Source of the DNA: Rhodococcus gordoniae
GTDB taxonomy: Bacteria > Actinomycetota > Actinomycetes > Mycobacteriales > Mycobacteriaceae
DNA length: 39,941 bases
Direction of reading: 5' to 3'
Assembly (NCBI RefSeq): GCF_001646655.1
Contig: NZ_LPZN01000037.1
Coordinates: forward strand, 1 to 39,941
Shown here: positions 18,174 through 25,828 of the stretch, one piece after another
Position numbering within the stretch: position 1 is the stretch's first letter
Layout of the letters: every line of letters starts with the position of its first letter
Notes under the pieces: model-generated
Seen by the model: the letters and a program-made list of their open reading frames with translations, nothing else
The model's database searches: none
What the model was told of the DNA's origin: nothing
Translations under genes and position numbers: made by a program

Positions 18174-19229
18174 ATGCCCCGTCTACGTCGTGCCGGATCG
18201 ACAGCCGTCATCGCGCTCCTTCTGACCGCGGTCGCGGCATGCAGCTCCGGGTCCCCGGGCGAGGGCCTCGGATCCGACAGCGCGCTGCCCACCGAGATTC
18301 CTGCGGGCACCAAGCTCGTCATCGCCGATCAGGGCGAGCGCCAGCAGATCCCCCTCGAGGCCTCAGGACAGCTCGAGGCGGTGCCGTTCGAGTACGAGTT
18401 CGCGACCTTCCAAGGGGCACCTTCGATCCTCGAGGCGTTCCGCGCCGACGCCGTCGACATCGCGTGGGCCGGTGAGATCATGACCGTCCAGTCCCTCGTC
18501 GCCGGCGACGACGTGCAGGTCGTCGCGGCCATCCAGACGAACAACGGCCTCAACATGGGTATCGCCCCGAACTCCTCGGACATCGAGACGCTCGCGGATC
18601 TGAAGGGCAAGCGGATCGGTTACGCCGAGGGCACCTCGCAGCAGGCCTTCGTCCTCCGCGGCCTCGACAAGGCCGGTCTGTCGGTCGACGACGTGAAGCT
18701 CGTCCCGATGTCGTTGCCGGACTTCCCGGATGCGCTGCGCTCCAACCAGATCGACGCCGCTCCGATGAGCGAGCCGGTCTTCTCCCGGTACATGCAGACC
18801 CCGGGCGCGACGTCGCTGCCGCGTCCCGAGATCGAGGACCTCAGCGAAGGCATCTCGTACCTCTACTCGAGCAGGAAGGCCCTGTCCGACCCGGCCACGG
18901 CCGCAGCCATCCGCGCCTACGTCACCGCCTACATCAAGGCGATCGACTGGGCCGACGACAACCGCGACGCGTACATCGATGCCTACTTCGTCGAGAGTCA
19001 GGGTCTGACGGTCGAGGACGGCAAGCGCATCCTCGACACCGCCGGGATCACCACCTTCCCGCATCTCGACGAGGAGCTCATCGAGATCCAGCAGCACACC
19101 ATCGACGTGATCGATGCCGCCGGTGAACTGCCGAAGCCCGTCGACGCCGCCGACGCCTTCGACCTGCGTTTCGACGAGGTCGTCACCGAAGCGGTCGCCG
19201 AGACCGGCGCCTCCCACACCCGCAGCTGA
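18174..19229 (+). CDS. ABC transporter substrate-binding lipoprotein (SsuA/NMT1 type)
   Basis: A 351-aa extracytoplasmic solute receptor. ATG 18174 has AGGA five bases upstream (GTG 18162 is an alternative) and yields an Arg-rich signal peptide with lipobox VAAC, Cys23. The mature part has the two-lobe periplasmic-binding pattern of the nitrate/sulfonate/taurine class: VDIAWAGEIM, then LADLKGKRIGYAEGTSQQAF, VPMSLPDFPDAL and the hinge region IDAAPMSEPVF. It begins a four-gene rightward operon with a flavin monooxygenase, a permease and an ATPase. Together they suggest uptake and oxidation of a sulfonate, sulfone or similar compound. The actual ligand is not deducible. Confidence 0.88.
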   Translation: MPRLRRAGSTAVIALLLTAVAACSSGSPGEGLGSDSALPTEIPAGTKLVIADQGERQQIPLEASGQLEAVPFEYEFATFQGAPSILEAFRADAVDIAWAGEIMTVQSLVAGDDVQVVAAIQTNNGLNMGIAPNSSDIETLADLKGKRIGYAEGTSQQAFVLRGLDKAGLSVDDVKLVPMSLPDFPDALRSNQIDAAPMSEPVFSRYMQTPGATSLPRPEIEDLSEGISYLYSSRKALSDPATAAAIRAYVTAYIKAIDWADDNRDAYIDAYFVESQGLTVEDGKRILDTAGITTFPHLDEELIEIQQHTIDVIDAAGELPKPVDAADAFDLRFDEVVTEAVAETGASHTRS

Positions 19230-19250
19230 CCTTTCGAGGGGAAATCCGAC

Positions 19251-20600
19251 ATGACGAACCGCCAGCTCAACCTCAACGCCTTCATCTATCCCACCGGCCA
19301 CCACGAGGCCTCGTGGCGTCATCCCGGCAGCGTGCCCGAGCGCCTCTACGACATCACCTACTTCCAGGAACTCGCTCGCCTCGCGGAGGGCGCGAAGCTC
19401 GACGCGGTGTTCTTCGCCGACGGCCCGGCTCTGCGCACCGAGGTGAAGTACCGGCCCGACTACGGTCTCGAGCCGATCACCACGCTGGTCGCGATGGCCA
19501 CGGTCACCGCGCACCTCGGGCTGATCGCCACCGCATCGACCACCTACTACGAGCCCTACAACCTCGCGCGTCTGTTCTCCTCGCTCGACCACATCTCCGG
19601 TGGCCGCGCCGGCTGGAACATCGTCACCACCGCGACCGACGCCGCGGCGGCGAACTTCGGTCTCACGGAGCACCCCGACGTGCACGAGCGGTACGCCCGG
19701 GCACGCGAATTCGTCGACGCCGCAGTGAAACTGTGGGATTCGTGGGAGGACGACGCACTCGTCGTCGACAAGGCCGCCGGCGTCTACGCCGATCCGGACA
19801 AGATCCACCGCACCGACATCGACGGTGACTACGTCAAGGTGCGCGGTCCGTTCGGTTCGGCCCGCTCGCCGCAGGGGCGTCCGGTGCTCGTGCAGGCCGG
19901 ATCCTCCAACGACGGGCGCAATTTCGCATCCACCCATGCCGAGGCGATCTTCACCGCACACCAGCGCATCGAGGACGCCCGGGCCTTCTACACCGACATC
20001 AAGACTCGCGCAGCGGCATCGGGGCGCAACCCCGATCACGTGAAGATCCTGCCCGGCCTGAGCCCGTTCATCGGTGCGACCGAGGCCGAGGCGAAGGACC
20101 TGCATCGCGAGTTCAACGAGCTGACCATCGTCGAATACGGACTCGGGCAGCTCCAGAAGATGGGGCGCGTCGACGTGTCCCGGCTCGAGCTGGACGAGAA
20201 GGTGCCGGTCGAATTGTTCTCCGGCGCAGGCGACATCACCGACAACGACAACAGTCGCCGTCTTGTCTTCGCGAAGATCGTCGAGCGCGAGCAGCCGACC
20301 CTGCGTCAGCTGCTGCACAAGCTCGCCGGTGCACGCGGCCACAACGTCGTCACGGGCACGCCGGTGCAGATCGCCGACATCATCGAGGAGTGGTTCACCC
20401 ACGGTGCCGCGGACGGCTTCAACATCATGCCGCCGCAGTACCCGCAGGGCCTCGAGGCCTTCGCCTCCCAGGTGGTGCCGATCCTGCAGGAGCGCGGCCT
20501 GTTCCGGACCGAGTACACCGGCACCACGCTGCGCGACCATTACGGCCTGCCGCGTCCGGAGAGCCAGTACGCACGCGCACTCGCGGCTGCCGGCGTCTGA
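19251..20600 (+). CDS. NtaA/SnaA/DszA-family FMN-dependent monooxygenase
   Basis: A 449-aa luciferase-like flavin monooxygenase using reduced FMN from a separate reductase. Family blocks: MTNRQLNLNAFIYPTGHHEASWRHP, the FADGP strand, STTYYEPYNLARLFSSLDH, then SGGRAGWNIVTT, and later VLVQAGSSNDGRNFAS. Relatives open C-S or C-N bonds (dibenzothiophene sulfone by DszA, dimethyl sulfide by DmoA, nitrilotriacetate by NtaA). It follows the binding protein by 21 nt and precedes the permease by 25 nt, so it presumably acts on the compound the transporter imports. No flavin reductase is in the operon; a housekeeping reductase would have to supply FMNH2. A sulfur-scavenging role is the most likely reading. 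Confidence 0.9.
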   Translation: MTNRQLNLNAFIYPTGHHEASWRHPGSVPERLYDITYFQELARLAEGAKLDAVFFADGPALRTEVKYRPDYGLEPITTLVAMATVTAHLGLIATASTTYYEPYNLARLFSSLDHISGGRAGWNIVTTATDAAAANFGLTEHPDVHERYARAREFVDAAVKLWDSWEDDALVVDKAAGVYADPDKIHRTDIDGDYVKVRGPFGSARSPQGRPVLVQAGSSNDGRNFASTHAEAIFTAHQRIEDARAFYTDIKTRAAASGRNPDHVKILPGLSPFIGATEAEAKDLHREFNELTIVEYGLGQLQKMGRVDVSRLELDEKVPVELFSGAGDITDNDNSRRLVFAKIVEREQPTLRQLLHKLAGARGHNVVTGTPVQIADIIEEWFTHGAADGFNIMPPQYPQGLEAFASQVVPILQERGLFRTEYTGTTLRDHYGLPRPESQYARALAAAGV

Positions 20601-20625
20601 CCGAACGGACGAAAGGACTGGAGCC

Positions 20626-21516
20626 ATGAGCGTCTCCACCGTCGAATCCCGGCGTTTCGGCAGTGGCCCGGCCGGTGACGCCGACACCGGCCGGAAGCCC
20701 GATCCCGGCGCGACGGCCGGCCTGTCGCCCCGCACGACCCGCAGCCACCTCGCCCCCGGCAAGCCGATCAAGTGCGGCCTGGCGATCGGTCCGGTGCTGC
20801 TGCTGGTCGTGTGGATCGTCACCTCTGCCACCGGGGTACTCGACCCGAAGACCCTCTCGGCGCCGTGGACGGTCGTCACCACCGCGTGGGATCTGATCGG
20901 CGACGGGCGACTGCAGTCGAACCTGTGGACCTCCGTCCAGCGCGCGCTGATCGGTGGGGTCATCGGCGTCGCCCTCGGACTGGTGCTCGCACTGGCCGCC
21001 GGCCTGTCGCGCATCGGTGAGGCGCTGATCGACGGTCCGGTGCAGATCAAACGCTCCATCCCCACGCTGGCGTTGATGCCGCTGGCGATCCTGTGGTTCG
21101 GCATCGGCGAGGAGATGAAGATCCTGCTCATCACCCTGTCGGTGTTCGTCCCGGTCTACATCAACACCTACGCGGCGTTGCGCGGCATCGATGCCCGCTA
21201 CGTGGAACTGGCCGAGACACTGGATCTGTCCCGCGCCCAGTTCGTCCGCCGCATCGCTCTGCCGGGGGCGCTGCCCGGTTTCTTCACCGGCCTGCGTCTG
21301 GCGGTGACCATCTCCTGGCTGGCCTTGGTGGTCGTCGAGCAGGTCAACGCCTCGAGCGGTATCGGCTACCTGATGTACCAGGCCCGTAACTACGGGCTGA
21401 CCGAGATCATCGTCGTCGGATTGGTGGTCTACGCGATCCTCGGTTTCGGCAGCGACCTGCTGGTCCGTGCGGCGGAGAGGAAGGCACTGGCATGGCGCAG
21501 GACGATCGGCAGCTGA
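20626..21516 (+). CDS. ABC transporter permease (SsuC type)
   Basis: A 296-aa inner-membrane permease. After a Pro/Gly/Arg-rich cytoplasmic tail of about 50 residues there are roughly six membrane segments. The EAA loop, ELAETLDLSRAQFVRRIALP followed by GALPG (residues about 194-218), is the contact site for the ATPase. The order, with a binding lipoprotein two genes upstream and an ATPase overlapping its end, makes this a complete sulfonate/nitrate/taurine-class importer. ATG 20626 is preferred, with GGAG just upstream. The end overlaps the ATPase start by 25 nt. Confidence 0.9.
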   Translation: MSVSTVESRRFGSGPAGDADTGRKPDPGATAGLSPRTTRSHLAPGKPIKCGLAIGPVLLLVVWIVTSATGVLDPKTLSAPWTVVTTAWDLIGDGRLQSNLWTSVQRALIGGVIGVALGLVLALAAGLSRIGEALIDGPVQIKRSIPTLALMPLAILWFGIGEEMKILLITLSVFVPVYINTYAALRGIDARYVELAETLDLSRAQFVRRIALPGALPGFFTGLRLAVTISWLALVVVEQVNASSGIGYLMYQARNYGLTEIIVVGLVVYAILGFGSDLLVRAAERKALAWRRTIGS

Positions 21517-22214
21517 CCGTACGCACCCGGGGTCTGAGCCGTGGCTTCGACGGAAGGGCGGTCCTGAACAACATCGACCTCGAGATCGCACCCGGCGAGT
21601 TCGTGGCGCTGCTCGGCCGTAGTGGCTCGGGCAAGAGCACCCTGCTGCGTGCCCTGGCCGAACTCGACCACGGCGTGCCGGGATCGGGAACGCTCGAGGT
21701 ACCGAAGAAACGGGCGGTGGTCTTCCAGGACTCGCGACTGCTGCCCTGGGCGCGGGTGCTCGACAACGTCGTCCTCGGCCTGGACGGCGACGACGCCGCC
21801 GAGCGCGGCCGCACGGCCCTGGCGGAGGTCGGGCTCGCCGGACGCGAGAAGGCCTGGCCCACCGAACTGTCCGGCGGTGAGCAACAGCGCGTGTCGCTCG
21901 CGCGGTCGCTGGTGCGCGACCCCGAACTGCTGCTCGCCGACGAGCCGTTCGGCGCCCTCGACGCACTGACGAAGATCAAGATGCACGGTCTGTTGCAGGA
22001 GCTGTGCGCCGAGCACCGGCCCGCGGTGCTGCTCGTCACCCACGATGTCGACGAGGCGATCGCGCTCGCCGACCGTGTGCTCGTGCTCGATCACGGCTCG
22101 TTCGCCGTCGAGCTGAACATAGACCTGCCGCATCCGCGGGCCGATCACGTCGTCGAGGCGGCCGACTACCGGCGCGTGCTGCTCGAGGTGCTGGGGGTCG
22201 AGCTCTCCGTCTGA
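21492..22214 (+). CDS. ABC transporter ATPase (SsuB type)
   Basis: A 240-aa nucleotide-binding subunit powering the importer. Motifs in order: Walker A GRSGSGKST, Q-loop VFQDSRLLPW, signature LSGGEQQR, Walker B LLLADEP with D-loop ALD, and H-loop THD. The start overlaps the permease end by 25 nt, so coupled translation is likely. A hairpin at 22234-22252 follows the stop. Confidence 0.93.
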   Translation: MAQDDRQLTVRTRGLSRGFDGRAVLNNIDLEIAPGEFVALLGRSGSGKSTLLRALAELDHGVPGSGTLEVPKKRAVVFQDSRLLPWARVLDNVVLGLDGDDAAERGRTALAEVGLAGREKAWPTELSGGEQQRVSLARSLVRDPELLLADEPFGALDALTKIKMHGLLQELCAEHRPAVLLVTHDVDEAIALADRVLVLDHGSFAVELNIDLPHPRADHVVEAADYRRVLLEVLGVELSV

Positions 22215-22233
22215 GCGACCCGCACTGTCTCTG

Positions 22234-22252
22234 CCGGAGCGGCCCGCTCCGG
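22234..22252 (+). terminator. Hairpin after the ABC operon
   Basis: CCGGAGCG-GCC-CGCTCCGG, perfect 8-bp arms with a 3-nt loop, 20 nt after the ATPase stop. It has no T tract, as is common in actinobacteria. Confidence 0.55.
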
Positions 22253-22310
22253 AGCGACCGATGCGAGAGAATCGACTCGTCGCTCCGGAGTCACCGACGG
22301 GAGATGCATC

Positions 22311-23027
22311 GTGTGTGGACGTTATGCCAGCACCAGTACCCGCGGGGATCTGCTCGCGGCCTACGACGCCGTCGAGACCGTGGGTGAGGAACTGCCACCC
22401 TCGTACAACATCGCCCCCACCCAGCGCGTGAACGTCGTACTCGAACGAGCGCCGCGCGAGGAACCGGACGCCGAACCGGTGCGTATGGTGTCCTCGCAGG
22501 TCAAATGGGGGTTGGTGCCGTTCTGGGCGAAGGACCCGAAGATCGGGTCGCGCATGATCAACGCGCGCTCCGAGACGATCACGCAGAAGCCCGCCTTCAA
22601 GGCGGCCGCAGCGCGGCGGCGGTGCGTGCTGCCGGCCGACGGTTACTACGAGTGGATGACAGGCGAGGACGGGAAGAAGATCCCGTTCTTCCTGCACGCG
22701 GACGCACCGATCTCCATGGCCGGGCTCTACGAGCTGTGGCCGAACCCGGAACTCCCCGAGGACCATCCTGACCGCTGGTTGTGGACGTGCACCGTACTGA
22801 CCCGTCCGGCGACCGACGCCGCCGGGCACATCCACGAACGTTCGCCGGTGATCCTCCCCGCCACCTTCGTCGATCCGTGGCTCGATCCCGAACTGAACGA
22901 TCGCGACGACGTCGATGCCCTCCTGAATTCGATTCCCGAACCCCGCCTCGAACCGTACGAGGTGAGCACGGCGGTCAATTCACCGCGCAACAACAATCCC
23001 GACCTGCTGCGACCTGTCGATTCCTGA
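22311..23027 (+). CDS. SRAP-domain protein (YedK/HMCES family)
   Basis: A 238-aa protein that crosslinks to abasic sites in single-stranded DNA and shields them. GTG 22311 gives MCGRY, so after Met removal Cys2 becomes the N-terminal nucleophile, which fixes the start. Other conserved residues: Asn84 in NARSET, Glu114 in YYEW and His175 in HERSP (HxRMP-like). SYNIAPTQ is the further family block. The length is typical. It stands alone between the ABC operon and a convergent TetR gene; there is no sign of an SOS box. Confidence 0.95.
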   Translation: MCGRYASTSTRGDLLAAYDAVETVGEELPPSYNIAPTQRVNVVLERAPREEPDAEPVRMVSSQVKWGLVPFWAKDPKIGSRMINARSETITQKPAFKAAAARRRCVLPADGYYEWMTGEDGKKIPFFLHADAPISMAGLYELWPNPELPEDHPDRWLWTCTVLTRPATDAAGHIHERSPVILPATFVDPWLDPELNDRDDVDALLNSIPEPRLEPYEVSTAVNSPRNNNPDLLRPVDS

Positions 23028-23068
23028 AAGACCGGCCGTCTGCCGTTCCCCACGCCGGGCAGGAACCA

Positions 23069-23704
23069 TCAACCGGAGGTGTCGCTGCTCGTACCGGGCA
23101 GCGGCGTGGGCATGGAGTCGGTGGACGAGTCCGGCCTGGTGGCCGCAAGAACCATCCTGACGATCCGGTCGATCTCCTCTGCCGATGCCTTGCGACCCAA
23201 CATCATCGGTGCCAGGAACAGCGGCGCGGCCAGCGCGTTCACCATCGCTTCCGGCGAATGGTCGGAGTTGGCATCTCCACGTTCGATCGCCCGGCGGGCC
23301 ATCGTCCGCCACGCTTCGAGAACGGGACGGTACTGCTCGAGCACGAGTTGGTTGAAGTCGGGATAGCGATGACTCGCCATGAGTGCCGCCGAGGCGACCT
23401 CGACCGGGCCTGCTGCGTACTCCGCGATGGACTCGGCGAAGGCTCGGACGTCCGATTCCCATGCGCCGGTGTCCGGCGGAGCCACCTGTCGCACGTGCAT
23501 CGACACCGCTTCGACGAGCAGGTCGTTGTGTGTGGGCCACCATCGGTAGATGGTCTTGCGGCTGACACCGGCGCGGGCGGCGACCTCGACGGTGGTGAAG
23601 TCGAGTCGCCCCTCCGCGAGAAACGCCAGGCATGCCTCACCGACCGCGATCCGGACCTTCTCGCTCCGTCCACCGGTCCGAATCCGTTCAGGCTTGTCGC
23701 TCAC
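23069..23704 (-). CDS. TetR/AcrR-family regulator with unusual C-terminal tail
   Basis: A 211-aa repressor. GTG 23704 (VSDKPERIRTGG) has GGGGAG seven bases upstream; GTG 23728 would add eight residues. The HTH is at residues about 34-57 (FTTVEVAARAGVSRKTIYRW). The ligand domain ends near residue 190 and is followed by the tail TDSMPTPLPGTSSDTSG, closely similar to the linker of the SodC-like lipoprotein. It diverges from an FAD oxidase, RidA and MFS group, its probable target, with a 16-bp tandem repeat in the intergenic region. Confidence 0.88.
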   Translation of the reverse strand: MSDKPERIRTGGRSEKVRIAVGEACLAFLAEGRLDFTTVEVAARAGVSRKTIYRWWPTHNDLLVEAVSMHVRQVAPPDTGAWESDVRAFAESIAEYAAGPVEVASAALMASHRYPDFNQLVLEQYRPVLEAWRTMARRAIERGDANSDHSPEAMVNALAAPLFLAPMMLGRKASAEEIDRIVRMVLAATRPDSSTDSMPTPLPGTSSDTSG

Positions 23705-23721
23705 TCCCGCTCTCCCCGCTC

Positions 23722-23753
23722 GAAACACAATATTAACGACACACGATGTTGAC
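23722..23753. repeat. 16-bp tandem direct repeat in the TetR/oxidase promoter region
   Basis: GAAACACAATATTAAC followed at once by GACACACGATGTTGAC: 12 of 16 positions match, and all differences but one are transitions. It overlaps a TAATAT -10 candidate for the TetR gene (minus strand, 23735-23730) and a TTGACT -35 candidate for the oxidase (plus strand, 23749-23754). Possible paired operator. Confidence 0.4.
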
Positions 23754-23895
23754 TTAGTGACCGGCGCTGTGGATGATCTACATCACATCGCCGCAGACAC
23801 CGCCTCCAGCCTCTCAGAGCACACGGTGCCTGCGGAATCTCGATCGAGTCATTTCAACGGAAGGCCGGTACCCGACCGGCCGCGGAGGAGCATCC

Positions 23896-25143
23896 ATGCA
23901 CGAGAGAAGTCACTTCGACGTCGTGGTCGTCGGCGCAGGACCCATCGGCACCGCCACTGCCCGGCATCTCAGCGAACGAGGGGCATCGGTACTGCTCGTC
24001 GGGCCCGACGAACCCTCCGACTTCACCGACCACGACGGCGTGTGGGCCGGTTACTACGACCAGGGACGCCTGGCACACGTCCTCGAGGTCCCGCTGATGA
24101 CGTCCCTTCTGGCGATGCGGTCCATCCGCCGGTTTCCCGAGCTGCAGGAACGCACCGGCGAACGGTTCGCGACATCCACACATTCACTGACGGTCATGCC
24201 GGACGACTCGGAGCCCAGCGGTGTGACCACATGGTTCAACCGCGCCCTGCTCGCATCCAATGCCGCCGATCTCGGTGTCGACGTCGAGCACCTCGACAGC
24301 GACCGGTTGCGCAGCGAATACCCGGAGCTGCGCTTCGCACCGGGTCATGTCGGCATCGCCCAACGCGATGATGCCTTCATCGTCAATCCACGCGGGCTCG
24401 TTCGAGCCGAGCTGGCCGCCGCAACCGAACGAGGGACCGTGGTGATCCGCGACATCGTGGACACGATCGATCGGTCCGATCGCGGGGCGATCGTGACCGC
24501 CCGTTCGGGTGCATCCTGGAGCTGCGAGAAGGTGGTGGTCGCGACCGGAGCCGCCACCAACGTCAGCGGCCTGCTCCCCCGGCCCCTGGACATGCTCACC
24601 TACGGTGCGACGGTGGTCCTGGTCGAAGTGCCGGATCCGGCCGACTTCGACATTCCTGCCATGATGTACCTGAAGGCTCCCGGCGGACGAGTGGAATTCG
24701 GCGGAATCGTCATGTCGCCCTTGCAATATCCGGACGGACGGTGGTATCTCAAATGCTCCGGCAGGAGCCTTCTCGACAACCCGCTCGACTCCGCCGAGGC
24801 GATCGCCCGCTGGGTCCGCACCGGAGGCCGCCGGGAAGACATCGCCGACACGCTCGAGTTGCTCACCGAACTGTTACCCGGCAAGAACTTCGGCTCTGCA
24901 CATACCCGGCCCTGCATGGTGTGCGAGACCCCCACAGGGCTGCCCTACATCGACCGGGTGGACGACCACACGATCGTCGCGATCGAAGGCGAGCGCGGCG
25001 CCATGGCTGCGGACGAGATCGGCAGGCTCACAGCAGGTCTTACCCTCGATGGAATGTGGACCGACGGCATTCCGCATGCCGCTTTCCGAGCCCGCTGGGT
25101 GGAGGCCGAGTCGGTACGGCCGCTGCTCCCGGCGGGCGTGTGA
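23896..25143 (+). CDS. FAD-dependent amine/amino-acid oxidase (DAO family)
   Basis: A 415-aa flavoprotein. ATG 23896 is preceded by GGAGGAG at 5 nt. The Rossmann motif VVVVGAGPIGTATARHL begins at residue 9 (GxGxxG 13-18), and the C-terminal block ETPTGLPYIDRVDDHTIVAIEGERGAM is the second FAD contact of DAO/sarcosine-oxidase-like enzymes. Such enzymes oxidise C-N bonds to imines, giving H2O2 or passing electrons on. It lies 5 nt before a RidA gene, and RidA hydrolyses reactive enamines and imines, which supports an amine or amino-acid substrate. The substrate is unknown. Confidence 0.85.
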   Translation: MHERSHFDVVVVGAGPIGTATARHLSERGASVLLVGPDEPSDFTDHDGVWAGYYDQGRLAHVLEVPLMTSLLAMRSIRRFPELQERTGERFATSTHSLTVMPDDSEPSGVTTWFNRALLASNAADLGVDVEHLDSDRLRSEYPELRFAPGHVGIAQRDDAFIVNPRGLVRAELAAATERGTVVIRDIVDTIDRSDRGAIVTARSGASWSCEKVVVATGAATNVSGLLPRPLDMLTYGATVVLVEVPDPADFDIPAMMYLKAPGGRVEFGGIVMSPLQYPDGRWYLKCSGRSLLDNPLDSAEAIARWVRTGGRREDIADTLELLTELLPGKNFGSAHTRPCMVCETPTGLPYIDRVDDHTIVAIEGERGAMAADEIGRLTAGLTLDGMWTDGIPHAAFRARWVEAESVRPLLPAGV

Positions 25144-25148
25144 GTCCC

Positions 25149-25607
25149 ATGGATCCGTACGCAGAAACGACTCACACCGTGCCGAACCCGAGCGGTCCCG
25201 TCATCCCGGCAGAACTCACGCACATGTATCAGCAGTGGCACATCTCGCCGGCGGTGCGCGCAGGCAACTTCCTCATCTGTTCCGGAGTACTCGGACAGCG
25301 CCTCGACGGAACCGTTCCCGACGATCCGACCACGCAGTTCACCCTCGCATTCGAGAATCTCCAACGGGTGCTCGCGGCCGCAGGCGCCGATTGGACCCAC
25401 CTGGTCGAGTTGGTCACCTTCCACATCGATCTCGAGGGCGACCTCGAAGCCTTCAGTGCAGTCAAGGAACGGTTCGTCCGGGAACCGTACCCGGCGTGGA
25501 CCGCCGTGGGCGTCGCTGAACTCGGCGCCGGACCGAAACCGTCCCCCCGAGTCGAGATGAAAGCGACGGCCTATCTGGCCGATGCCGTCGCACCGCCCGC
25601 TCGATAA
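25149..25607 (+). CDS. RidA family (YjgF/YER057c) enamine/imine deaminase
   Basis: A 152-aa small enzyme, probably a trimer, that hydrolyses reactive enamine or imine intermediates to ketones and ammonia. Family landmarks: ISPAVRAGNFLICSGVLGQ, the central TLAFENLQRVLAAAGADWTH, and RVEMKATAYL with Arg134 at the position of the catalytic arginine of RidA. ATG 25149 is 5 nt after the oxidase stop. The pairing implies that the oxidase releases an imine. Some family members, however, have other hydrolase roles in degradation pathways. Confidence 0.9.
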   Translation: MDPYAETTHTVPNPSGPVIPAELTHMYQQWHISPAVRAGNFLICSGVLGQRLDGTVPDDPTTQFTLAFENLQRVLAAAGADWTHLVELVTFHIDLEGDLEAFSAVKERFVREPYPAWTAVGVAELGAGPKPSPRVEMKATAYLADAVAPPAR

Positions 25608-25657
25608 CGATCGACCGTTCCTCGCACGTCCACACGCGGGCAGGAACCACCACAGTC

Positions 25658-25672
25658 CCCCCGTTACGGGGG
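25658..25672 (+). terminator. Short hairpin after RidA gene
   Basis: CCCCCG-TTA-CGGGGG, six perfect pairs followed by TT, 50 nt after the RidA stop. It may end or attenuate the oxidase-RidA transcript before the MFS gene. The rest of the 221-bp gap (25608-25828) shows nothing else. Confidence 0.4.
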
Positions 25673-25828
25673 TTCCGCTCCCCGACGGCGATGTCGGGAT
25701 CGCGACTCCGCGCGACATTCCCTGTGCTGCTCCATCCTTCGGACCGCCACGCCCGCACCATGTCTCGGCCCGGGCGTGGCCGGCACGATCCCCTCATCCA
25801 TCCGGGCTCCCACCTGAAAGGCCTCCCC

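Noticed and set aside
18363-21134. A 923-codon minus-strand frame opposite the ABC operon
   Set aside because: Antisense shadow; the plus-strand genes have complete family motifs over the same interval.
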